Origin: Lachnospiraceae bacterium | GTDB lineage: Bacteria; Bacillota; Clostridia; Lachnospirales; Lachnospiraceae | DNA length: 38,451 nt | Reading direction: 5' to 3' | NCBI GenBank assembly: GCA_017625255.1 | Contig: JAGALK010000030.1 | Span: 1-38,451 of the forward strand | Shown here: positions 9,239 to 17,711 of the stretch, piece by piece | Layout: each line of letters begins with the position of its first letter | Position numbering within the stretch: the first letter of the stretch is position 1 | Notes under the pieces: generated by a model | Seen by the model: the letters and a program-made list of their open reading frames with translations, nothing else | The model's database searches: none | Told to the model about the DNA's origin: nothing | Translations under genes and position numbers: made by a program

Positions 9239-11851
9239 ATGAACTATGGAAAAAATAGCACCCGAAAGCGTGAAAAGGAGCTCACCTCTAAGGGGACTAT
9301 GATTTGCAAGAAATTTTATATAATCTTTTTTAAAACTCTGCTCGTAGGTCTGCTGGCGCTCCTTGTAGTTGGCGGATGCGCAGGGTTTGGGGTTGTAAAA
9401 GGTGTCATTGATTCCGCTCCGGAAATTACTCTGGATGATGCCACACCTACCGGATATCTTTCTACTGTACTGGATAAGGACGGTAATCAGACGGCCACAT
9501 TAGTTGCTACCGGTTCTAATCGAGTATATGCTACCATTGATGAAATTCCACTTCATTTGCAGCATGCCTTTGTAGCCATCGAAGACGAACGCTTCTACGA
9601 GCACAACGGTATTGATTTAAAAGGTATCATGCGTGCAGGTATTAAGGGTATTACCAGTGGAAGCTTCTCTGAAGGAGCCAGTACTATTACCCAACAGCTT
9701 TTAAAGAACAATGTTTTTACAGACTGGACCAGTGAAACCTCTTTGGCAGACAAATTTGAAAGAAAATTTCAGGAACAGTATCTTGCCATTCAATTAGAGA
9801 AAAAAGTATCTAAGGACTGGATTTTAGAAAATTATTTAAACACAATTAACTTAGGACAAAACACATTGGGTGTGCAGGCTGCATCCAGAAGATATTTTAA
9901 TAAAGATGTATCCGAGCTAAGCCTATCAGAATGTGCTGTTATCGCAGCCATTACCCAGAATCCTTCTCGATTCAATCCGATTAGTAATCCGGATAAAAAT
10001 CAGGAACGACGGGATAAGGTTCTTCGGCATATGCTTTCTAATGGTTATATTACGCAGGAAGAACACGATGCAGCTATAAATGATACGGTTTATGACCGCA
10101 TTCAGATTGTTAATACTGAAACAGAAGAAGAATCTGTTACTTCCTATTTTGTAGACGAATTGACAGATCAGGTTATTCAGGATTTGATTGATTTAAAAGG
10201 ATATACGGAAACACAGGCTTACAAAGCTTTGTACAATGGCGGACTTACAATTTATTCCACACAGGATTCAGCTTTACAGGCAATTTGTGATGAAGAGGTC
10301 AATAATTTAGAGAATTATCCGACCGAACCGGAATATTCCTTCTCTTATCGACTGACAATCGAAAAAGCTGACGGCACATTCGAAAATTACAGTGAACAGA
10401 CAATGCTTTCCTACTATCAGGCAGCAAACAGCGAATATGATATCAATTTTGCTTCTGTCGAAGAAGCTCAGGCAGCAATCGATGCTTATAAAGCAGAAAT
10501 TATGCAGGAAGGTGACAAAATTGTAGCAAATGGCGAATCCATTACCTTTACCTTACAGCCGGAAGCTGCACTTACTTTAATGAATCAGGAAACCGGAGAA
10601 GTTGCAGCCATTGTAGGCGGCCGCGGAGACAAAACCGCCAGCAAGACCTTGAATCGTGCCACCAACTCACCAAGACAGCCCGGTTCAACCTTTAAGATTT
10701 TAGCCGCTTATGCACCCGCATTAGACAGCGGCGGACTCACCCTTGCTTCTGTACAGGACGATGCTCCATATACTTATGAAAATGGTACTCCGCTTCGAAA
10801 TTATGATAATTCTTTCCGTGGATTTACACCATTAAGAGAAGCCATTAGAGATTCTATTAATATTGTAACTGTAAAGACCTTAACAGAAATTACTACCACA
10901 CTGGGCTTTAGCTATCTTGAGGATTTTGGTTTCTCTACATTAGTCGCTGATGACAATAATCAGGCTCTTGCTCTTGGTGGTATTACAAAAGGTGTTACAA
11001 ACTTAGAACTTACTGCTGCTTATGCTACAGTAGCAAATGGCGGTACTTATATCAAACCAAGATTCTATACAAAGATATTAGATCATGATGGAAATGTTTT
11101 AATTGACAACACAATACAGACAAAGGGAGTTCTAAAAGAATCTACCGCATGGCTTTTAACCGATGCCATGAAGGATGTTGTCAATGGCGGTACCGGCTCA
11201 GCCGTGAATTTTGGCACTATGCCAATTGCCGGTAAAACAGGTACGACGACTAAAAACCGTGATGCTTTATTTGCCGGTTATACACCATATTACACTTGTG
11301 TTGTATGGGGTGGATATGATGATAATACACCACAGAAAAGTGGCACAACCTCTTATCCAAAAGCTATCTGGCGAGCTGTTATGAGTCGTGTACACGAAAA
11401 TCTGGAATACAAAGATTTTATTATGCCAGAGAATATTACCACTGCAACCGTATGTAAAAAATCAGGCAAGCTTGTCGTAGCCGGTTTATGTGATGCTGAT
11501 CCTCGCGGCTCCATGGCAACCACAGAATATTTTGCAGAAGGTACTGTTCCTACAGAATATTGTGACCACCATGTTAATGTAACCATTTGTCCGGAATCCG
11601 GAATGCTGGCCACAGACTTTTGTCCAAATCGCACCGGCGGTGTTTATATCACAGGCGGAACCCCAGGTTCTGCGGAAGATCCATATCTGTTAGCAGAGGG
11701 TTCTGCAACTAATACCTGTCCGCTGCACACTGCACCTGTTCAGGTTCCCGTAGAGGATAATATGGAAGATAAGAAAGAATCTGATAGAAAAAATAAGAGT
11801 GATAAAAAAGAGAAAAGCAAAAAAAATAACAACAAAAAGAAAAACAATTAG
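9239..11851 (+). CDS. ponA: Class A penicillin-binding protein (glycosyltransferase/transpeptidase)
   Basis: This bifunctional enzyme polymerises lipid II into glycan strands and cross-links the peptides at the outer face of the membrane. Its 870 residues show a short basic cytoplasmic tail, one membrane segment (about 25-50), a GT51 domain (about 75-250) with EDERFYEHNG (catalytic Glu 115) and GASTITQQLLKN, then the transpeptidase. The latter has the three penicillin-binding motifs in order: STFK (Ser 483), SIN (539-541) and KTGTT (666-670). The region after about residue 735 has several Cys and Pro/Gly segments, and the protein ends in a tail of about 30 mainly Lys/Asn/Asp residues. That end is extracellular and may touch wall polymers. 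The symbol follows the B. subtilis PBP1 naming and is approximate. The gene is monocistronic, with its own promoter and terminator. Confidence 0.93.
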   Translation: MNYGKNSTRKREKELTSKGTMICKKFYIIFFKTLLVGLLALLVVGGCAGFGVVKGVIDSAPEITLDDATPTGYLSTVLDKDGNQTATLVATGSNRVYATIDEIPLHLQHAFVAIEDERFYEHNGIDLKGIMRAGIKGITSGSFSEGASTITQQLLKNNVFTDWTSETSLADKFERKFQEQYLAIQLEKKVSKDWILENYLNTINLGQNTLGVQAASRRYFNKDVSELSLSECAVIAAITQNPSRFNPISNPDKNQERRDKVLRHMLSNGYITQEEHDAAINDTVYDRIQIVNTETEEESVTSYFVDELTDQVIQDLIDLKGYTETQAYKALYNGGLTIYSTQDSALQAICDEEVNNLENYPTEPEYSFSYRLTIEKADGTFENYSEQTMLSYYQAANSEYDINFASVEEAQAAIDAYKAEIMQEGDKIVANGESITFTLQPEAALTLMNQETGEVAAIVGGRGDKTASKTLNRATNSPRQPGSTFKILAAYAPALDSGGLTLASVQDDAPYTYENGTPLRNYDNSFRGFTPLREAIRDSINIVTVKTLTEITTTLGFSYLEDFGFSTLVADDNNQALALGGITKGVTNLELTAAYATVANGGTYIKPRFYTKILDHDGNVLIDNTIQTKGVLKESTAWLLTDAMKDVVNGGTGSAVNFGTMPIAGKTGTTTKNRDALFAGYTPYYTCVVWGGYDDNTPQKSGTTSYPKAIWRAVMSRVHENLEYKDFIMPENITTATVCKKSGKLVVAGLCDADPRGSMATTEYFAEGTVPTEYCDHHVNVTICPESGMLATDFCPNRTGGVYITGGTPGSAEDPYLLAEGSATNTCPLHTAPVQVPVEDNMEDKKESDRKNKSDKKEKSKKNNNKKKNN

Positions 11852-11863
11852 TTGCTATTCACA

Positions 11864-11894
11864 AAAAAGCCCCGACGGTTTGTCGGGACTTTTT
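11864..11894. terminator. Bidirectional terminator between ponA-like and GH43 genes
   Basis: AAAAAGCCCCGAC and GTCGGGACTTTTT form a GC-rich stem with one mismatch, a T run on the plus strand and an A run before it. It sits between two convergent genes and can serve both. Confidence 0.85.
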
Positions 11895-11912
11895 AATTTG
11901 TACATAACTATT

Positions 11913-14900
11913 TTATTTGTTTACTTTAATTGTAATAGTCGCTTTCTTACCGTTATAGGTTTTAACTGTAATCTTAGCTGTACCCTTCTTTTTAGCTTTT
12001 ACTACACCATTTGCATCCACACTGGCAACTTTCTTGTTGCTGGATTTGAATGTAAGTTTGTAGCTTGCTGCTTTTGCTGGTTTATATTTCTTAACCTTAA
12101 CTGTAAAGGTTTTTCCTACTTTTAATTTCTTAGTTTTAGCATTTAAAGTAATCTTTGCAGGTGCTTTTTTAACTGTTACTTTACAGCTTGCAGTCTTACC
12201 ATCGGCTGTTGTTGCTGTGATAGTTGCTGTACCTGTTTTCTTACCAGCAGTAAGCACACCATTTTTTACCTTTACAACACTTGTCTTGCTAGATGTCCAT
12301 GTAACGGTCTGATCTGCTGCACCTTCTACCGTTGCTGTTAATTTCACCTTTTTCTCATTTACACCCATGCTAAGCTTTGTCTCGCTTAAGGTAATTGTAG
12401 TTTCTTTAACAACTGGTGCTGGTGTTTTATCTGCTGCTTTTAATGCTGCTTTTGCATCTGCTAATGCTTTTACTGCTGCATCTACAGTTTCCTGTGTTGC
12501 ATCTGCTTTTGCTGTTTCAGCTTTTGCTGCTGTTAAAGCTGTCTGGAATGCTGACCATGTTTCTGCTGTATAATCTTCTGCTTTCAAAGTTTCTGCATCC
12601 GTAATTGCTGCATTTAATGATGTTTTGTCTACTACTGGTTCTGGATCTGGGGTTGGTTCTGGATATTTTACAGCCACAAGATTTTTAATTGCTTCTTCAA
12701 TTGCTTTTCTTGCTGCTGCAACATCTTCTTTATTGATTACAGAAGCATTTTTAACTTCTTTTGCATTGTTGACTGCTGCTTCTAAAACTGCCCAGCTTTC
12801 TTCTGTATAATCCTCTTTTTCTAATGCTTCTGCTTCTAATTCTACTTTTGTTAATTTTTCTAATTCATCTTCAACTGTAGTTTCTTTTACTTCTAATAAG
12901 CCAAGATGGAAGTCATCGATATTTGCCCATGAACCACCCTCAAAGTGACCATCAATACCTATCGTCAATGTACCATCTGTTACCTCTGCAACTAATACAA
13001 CTGTACGATATGATGCATATACTGGGATAGTTTCTCTTGCTAATTCGTTTCCATCACCATCTTTTGCATAAAACTCAAGTTTTTCAATTTCTGAATAATC
13101 TGCACTTGCCCAACAACTTACAAGATATTTACCATTTTCAAGGTCGTTGATGGTCTGGTATGTATCCATATCAAATGCACTATTAGCCCATGGCGCAAGT
13201 GAATATGTACCGTGTGTAGTATTCTTACCTGTTCTGTAACCACCATTTGTTGTTGCACCATTTGTCCAGCCTGTTAAATCTTTTGCTGTATTAAAGGTTG
13301 GGTTTACAATTTTATCTGTCATATCAACAGCAAACTGTAAATTACCATCTGCTACTTCATTCAGCTTAATTTCTACATTATTGTTTCCTGCATTAAATTC
13401 CTGCCATGCATCATCCGGATTTGTATATCTTGTAGCAACCGCCATATAAGAACCTTCTACTAAACCTTCCATGCGGTATGCACCATTTTCATCCGTAGTT
13501 GCAGTATATTTTAAGCTATTATCTTCTTTGAAGTAATAAGTAACAACTGCACCGCTGACTGCATTACCCTCTGCATCTGTTAATACACCGGCTACATCTC
13601 CAGTAACCTTTGTCATCGCTGCATCTGCAACGGCTACTGTTTCATTCAACTTAATCTCAACAGTTGATGTGTTACCTTCATTTGCTGCATATCCTCTTCT
13701 TTCAAAAGAGATAGTATATGTACCTACTTTTACATCTTCAAATGTATATGTACCATCTGCAACTGTTGTAGTTGTAATGACTTCGCCATCCTCCTGTGAA
13801 AGTGTTACTGTTACATCTGCAAGTGGTTCGCCTGCTTCATCTACAACCTTACCAGATGCATTTCCTGACTGATTAACGATTATGATATCCTCTACACTAG
13901 CAGATGCACCTGCTGCCACTGTTACTTCCTGACTGCCATTTGTAATCTCACAGGCATGTGCTGTCACTTCTACTGTATATGTTCCTGCTTTTACCGGACT
14001 GATTGTAAAGCTTTCTGCATCACCAGCCACTGTGCATACATAAGCCATTCCATCCTCAGATGTTGCTGTAATAGTTAATTCTTTTGCTGTATCGGATACA
14101 ATTTTTCCTGTGATACTTCCTGCTTCTACTGCTTCGCCTGTAGAAAGAACCAATGCCACATCATCCACATAGCAATATGCTCCTGCGCTTCCTTTTGCAT
14201 CAAAACCAATTTCTACGCTGCCGCCAGCTACTACCACATCCTCTAAGATAATGGTTGTATAAGAAGCATAGGTTTCTGTAATTGCTGTCTGACTGGTCAA
14301 ATTCTGGCATTTTGCATACATATTTAACTTATCAAAACTGCCATTTGTCTTTACTTTTGCTTTTAAATCATATATACCATCCGGCAACGCTACATATGGT
14401 GTAGAAGAAACGATCTGAGATACTTTTGCCTCAAAATCCATACCTTCACCAATTTTTAATGCATATTTTCCGGTTACCCTATCTGTTACATTACCAATTG
14501 GTGCATCACCTTCTGTAATAGTATTTGTCCAACCTGCTAAATTTGCAGAACTTACGCGATCTGCATCAAAGCTGCCGTTCTTCGCGTAGTTATTACCATC
14601 TGCTACTGTCCACACTCCGGTTGTAACATCTAAATCCCATGCACTTAAGGAATTGTAGTATGGTCTTCCATTTTCATTAAAGGTCAGCGGACACCACTGG
14701 TTAAATCCAAGTCCATTTCCTGCAAATCCTGCCCATCTGTCACCACAGAAAATTACAGTATTCTGCTCTGTTCCTTCTACTGTATAGAAGAAACCAGTCT
14801 GTGTAACATGACAGAAATCGTCACTACAGCCGTCCATAACCTCCATTGATTTTAAAGGAGAAGCATCTAATGTAGCTAAATATTCTGGTGTCAGGCTATC

Positions 14901-16037
14901 TAACACAATATAATATGCATGAGATGCATTCCAACCATATAAATCAGATGCACAAATGTAGTATTTTCCATCGTATTTAAACATACAGTTTCCTTCACGA
15001 CCGGAGCCTTTATATACTTTGTATGCTTTATCAAGGGTAACTACACCGTCATTTTCAATAATTTCAGAGATATAAATTGTTCCTCTTCCTACACCGTAGC
15101 TGTATACCAGATAATCCTTGCCATTATCGTCTGTAAATACAGTCTGATCTCCGGTATTAGAAGTACCACCGTTATAATCTACCATGTTGATACGATTGTT
15201 CCATGTAAATTCTCCATCCGGTGTATCAGATGTTAAAACTAATACCTGTTTGGTCCAGTTATCATCCACGGTATTGCTGCCGTCAATAACATTTCCCGGA
15301 TCATCGTATTCATGCTGTACGAATAAAGCATATTTTCCACTTTCTTCCATGTATGCAACACCAAGACGACCTACCCAGGCAACTGTTTCACCATTCATTT
15401 CTTCGCATTCACTTACTTCATCACGGGTAACCACAAGACCTTTATAATCCCAGTTTACCAAATCCTTTGATGTATAACAGGTAACACCTAAAAACATCGG
15501 AGATGGATCTGAATTATTGTAATATACAGATGGGTCAGCAGCATACCATTCTGCTTCCTGATATTTTGCACCATACCAATAATAAGTATCTCCAAATTTA
15601 AAAATACCACCGCCCTGAGAGAAAATAGTATTTCCGTCGGTATCTGTCCAGAACTTATCATTTACGATATCTGCCTCAACAATTACTTCTGCTTCTTCTA
15701 AGCCTTCAATAGCTGCATTTAAAGCATTGATTTCTTCTGCAATTGCATCTGCTGTAGATATACTTACTTTATCAATTGTGTAGTTTTGTTCCAAATCCAC
15801 TTCAATCGTTGCTGTTTCATCACTGCCCGGACTCCATACAGTTGTTTTGTCTCCATCCACTGCATAAATTGCCGGATTTTTTGTTCTTTCATTACTTACT
15901 GTTACTGTTTTTCCCACAGCAACTTCTTCTGCTACTGTAGCTTGAGTTGTTTCAGCCATTACGGGCTGTGAAACGCCTGCCAGCAAGGAAACTGACATTG
16001 CAAATGCAAGCAATCCACTTAGAATTTTTTTCTTCAT
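11913..16037 (-). CDS. Large secreted modular GH43 glycosidase
   Basis: This is a 1374-residue secreted protein. After a signal peptide (1-28) come an incomplete F5/8C-like segment (about 40-95), a GH43 five-bladed propeller (about 120-480), a binding-like module (about 484-632), three Ig/carboxypeptidase-regulatory-like domains (about 640-905), a second binding-like module (908-1049), two FIVAR repeats (1055-1122, 1139-1202) and two Big_2 domains (1213-1290, 1294-1374). In GH43, Asp 297 and Glu 348 (GREGN) match the pKa-modulating Asp and the general acid. The usual N-terminal Asp base is replaced near QGGGIFKFGDTYYWYG, as in the exo-beta-1,3-galactanase-like subfamilies. That, plus the shared operator with GH53, suggests arabinogalactan; exact activity is open. 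The start at 16037 (GAGAGG upstream, then a signal peptide) is preferred to an in-frame ATG at 16109. Confidence 0.88.
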   Translation of the reverse strand: MKKKILSGLLAFAMSVSLLAGVSQPVMAETTQATVAEEVAVGKTVTVSNERTKNPAIYAVDGDKTTVWSPGSDETATIEVDLEQNYTIDKVSISTADAIAEEINALNAAIEGLEEAEVIVEADIVNDKFWTDTDGNTIFSQGGGIFKFGDTYYWYGAKYQEAEWYAADPSVYYNNSDPSPMFLGVTCYTSKDLVNWDYKGLVVTRDEVSECEEMNGETVAWVGRLGVAYMEESGKYALFVQHEYDDPGNVIDGSNTVDDNWTKQVLVLTSDTPDGEFTWNNRINMVDYNGGTSNTGDQTVFTDDNGKDYLVYSYGVGRGTIYISEIIENDGVVTLDKAYKVYKGSGREGNCMFKYDGKYYICASDLYGWNASHAYYIVLDSLTPEYLATLDASPLKSMEVMDGCSDDFCHVTQTGFFYTVEGTEQNTVIFCGDRWAGFAGNGLGFNQWCPLTFNENGRPYYNSLSAWDLDVTTGVWTVADGNNYAKNGSFDADRVSSANLAGWTNTITEGDAPIGNVTDRVTGKYALKIGEGMDFEAKVSQIVSSTPYVALPDGIYDLKAKVKTNGSFDKLNMYAKCQNLTSQTAITETYASYTTIILEDVVVAGGSVEIGFDAKGSAGAYCYVDDVALVLSTGEAVEAGSITGKIVSDTAKELTITATSEDGMAYVCTVAGDAESFTISPVKAGTYTVEVTAHACEITNGSQEVTVAAGASASVEDIIIVNQSGNASGKVVDEAGEPLADVTVTLSQEDGEVITTTTVADGTYTFEDVKVGTYTISFERRGYAANEGNTSTVEIKLNETVAVADAAMTKVTGDVAGVLTDAEGNAVSGAVVTYYFKEDNSLKYTATTDENGAYRMEGLVEGSYMAVATRYTNPDDAWQEFNAGNNNVEIKLNEVADGNLQFAVDMTDKIVNPTFNTAKDLTGWTNGATTNGGYRTGKNTTHGTYSLAPWANSAFDMDTYQTINDLENGKYLVSCWASADYSEIEKLEFYAKDGDGNELARETIPVYASYRTVVLVAEVTDGTLTIGIDGHFEGGSWANIDDFHLGLLEVKETTVEDELEKLTKVELEAEALEKEDYTEESWAVLEAAVNNAKEVKNASVINKEDVAAARKAIEEAIKNLVAVKYPEPTPDPEPVVDKTSLNAAITDAETLKAEDYTAETWSAFQTALTAAKAETAKADATQETVDAAVKALADAKAALKAADKTPAPVVKETTITLSETKLSMGVNEKKVKLTATVEGAADQTVTWTSSKTSVVKVKNGVLTAGKKTGTATITATTADGKTASCKVTVKKAPAKITLNAKTKKLKVGKTFTVKVKKYKPAKAASYKLTFKSSNKKVASVDANGVVKAKKKGTAKITVKTYNGKKATITIKVNK

Positions 16038-16123
16038 ACTCGTTCCTCTCTTCTTATTTTTTGGACTTAGATTTTTTGAGATTTCTCCCCATTGCGCTGT
16101 CATACTCATATTTATTTTTTGCG

Positions 16124-16133
16124 CAACCGTTTG
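16124..16133. promoter_or_regulatory. LacI-family-like operator at the GH43 promoter
   Basis: The CAACCGTTTG 10-mer is identical to the galactanase site, again starting about 11 bp downstream of the -10 box. The wider match GCGCAACCGTTTGT is shared by both promoters. Confidence 0.55.
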
Positions 16134-16144
16134 TCCTATTGTAT

Positions 16145-16173
16145 ATTATAACACTTCACTTGTTTGCATACAA
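16145..16173 (-). promoter_or_regulatory. GH43 promoter
   Basis: TTGTAT (16168-16173), a 17-bp spacer and TATAAT (16145-16150) on the minus strand, about 110 bp before the preferred start. Confidence 0.6.
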
Positions 16174-16223
16174 TTCACAATTTTTCATAAACTTGCCTAA
16201 TTGTTTTTGTATAAATACACAAT

Positions 16224-16255
16224 AAAAAGAGCCAGTTTCTTATCTGACTCTTTTT
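16224..16255 (-). terminator. Terminator after the secreted 433-residue protein gene
   Basis: AAAAAGAGCCAG and CTGACTCTTTTT form a 12-bp stem with one G-U pair in the minus-strand RNA, followed by a T run. It separates this gene from GH43, which therefore relies on its own promoter. Confidence 0.8.
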
Positions 16256-16306
16256 ATATCTGCACATTTATTGATTAACCTGTCTGATACTTGATTTTCT
16301 GATATC

Positions 16307-17608
16307 TTAATAGAACTGGAATATACCGGAAACTCCCTCATAATCGCTGTCCCAGTCACCATTAATGCCTGTACCCTTACCGGAAATAATAACTTTATTC
16401 TTAGCTTCTACCTTTTTGGTCTTAATGGTTGGATTTGAAGCAAAGATATTTCCGCCATACAATTTATCTTTTTCATACTTTCCAGCCTGTTTGAGCTTAA
16501 TATTATCAAATGTAGCTTTAATACTGTCACCATTTAATCTTACGGCACCTTCTACACGACAACCAACTGCCGCATTTGCCAATCCACTATTATGGAAGCT
16601 GCCTATTTTCTCGTAATCAAGATATACATTACCATTTCCTTTTCTGTCAACAGTAATCATCATCTTATATGTCTTACCGCACTGCAATTCTCTGTTACCC
16701 GGTCTGGTATAGGTCTGTCCGCCCGGACCATTATGCTCTACATTTTCTATTAATGCCATTGATTTGTGTGTATATGGTGCAACTGCATGTTCATCATGCT
16801 GAATACCAAAGGATACCGCAGATGTCGGTGTAGTCAAAACGATTTTTGCATGGTATCCGCTTCCAGATCCTGTCAATGTGATATCTGCTTCAATGGCTGT
16901 CAATGCCTTGGTATTTTCAATTGTGTATCCTTTTTTCATTTTTACTTTCTTTGACTTGCTCCAATCACCATAGAGCTTCTTACCGCCACTCTTATAATAG
17001 CTGCGGATACGAACATAATTTGCCTTACCTGGTGTAAGTCCTGAAACTTCTTTACTTGAAAGTTTCTTTTTAACACTTACTTTCTTGGCACCGCTAAAGT
17101 TCTTCTTTACAGAATACTGTATTTCATAACCTGCTGCTTTACTATTTTTTTTGAATGTCACTTTAATTGTTGTTGGTGACATTTTTTTAATCTTCTTAAT
17201 CTGAGGAGCATTGATTTTCCACTGTGCGTACAGAGTAACCGTTTGTCCGTTATTTTCTGCTGTTGCTAATGTACTAACATCAGCTAAATTTGCATAAGCA
17301 GTTCCGCTTCCATTCGCTGCAGTATTCCATCCACCGAAAGTAAAATTCTTTCTGGTAAATGTGTTCTTTGGCAACACTGTTGCTGTAGTGGCATTTGATG
17401 CTACTGTCAGATTTGTCATAGAGCCTTTTCCGCCATTTTTGTTAAAGGCAACTGTCACACTGTAAACGGTATCCGGTGTGGTTGCCGGATCAGTAACCGT
17501 TGTATCTGTCGTAGTATTGGTGCTTGGATCTACCGTTGTAGCAGATACTGGCTGCGCACAAAATGCCAGTGCACAAAATAAAATCATTGTAGCTATTCCC
17601 TTTTTCAT
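16307..17608 (-). CDS. Secreted protein with InlB-type repeat, FN3 and a lectin-like C-terminus
   Basis: This 433-residue secreted protein has no recognised enzymatic motif. It shows a signal peptide (1-23), a Thr/Pro linker (24-48), one InlB-type (Flg_new) repeat (50-130, ending LYAQW), a Lys-rich FN3-like domain (about 135-225), and a C-terminal domain (about 233-375) whose beta pattern and FDNIKLKQ motif resemble concanavalin-like lectin/glucanase folds. It ends with a short tail containing NGDWDSDYEG. The same repeat and FN3 types end the galactanase, so the two may attach to the cell in the same way. A carbohydrate- or surface-binding role is inferred. The start at 17608 begins the signal peptide and has GGAAGG 9 bp upstream; an upstream ATG at 17686 lies before the promoter and is unlikely. 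Confidence 0.8.
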   Translation of the reverse strand: MKKGIATMILFCALAFCAQPVSATTVDPSTNTTTDTTVTDPATTPDTVYSVTVAFNKNGGKGSMTNLTVASNATTATVLPKNTFTRKNFTFGGWNTAANGSGTAYANLADVSTLATAENNGQTVTLYAQWKINAPQIKKIKKMSPTTIKVTFKKNSKAAGYEIQYSVKKNFSGAKKVSVKKKLSSKEVSGLTPGKANYVRIRSYYKSGGKKLYGDWSKSKKVKMKKGYTIENTKALTAIEADITLTGSGSGYHAKIVLTTPTSAVSFGIQHDEHAVAPYTHKSMALIENVEHNGPGGQTYTRPGNRELQCGKTYKMMITVDRKGNGNVYLDYEKIGSFHNSGLANAAVGCRVEGAVRLNGDSIKATFDNIKLKQAGKYEKDKLYGGNIFASNPTIKTKKVEAKNKVIISGKGTGINGDWDSDYEGVSGIFQFY

Positions 17609-17657
17609 AAAATAAATCCTTCCTCTCTTTTGGCTTTTTCCTATTGTGCTATGAATT

Positions 17658-17686
17658 ATTTTAGCATACTTATAGAAATGTGGCAA
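17658..17686 (-). promoter_or_regulatory. Promoter of the secreted 433-residue protein gene
   Basis: TTGCCA (17681-17686), a 17-bp spacer and TAAAAT (17658-17663) preceded by TGC on the minus strand form a good extended sigma-A promoter. It supports the 17608 start over 17686. Confidence 0.7.
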
Positions 17687-17711
17687 GGGAATAATACTGC
17701 TTATTTTCTTT

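Noticed and set aside
11353..11634. A 93-codon open frame antisense to the penicillin-binding protein gene
   Set aside because: It is the shadow of a well-supported gene and has no ribosome site.
16038..16109. Longer N-terminus for the GH43 protein
   Set aside because: The signal peptide begins at the internal Met at 16037, which has its own ribosome site.
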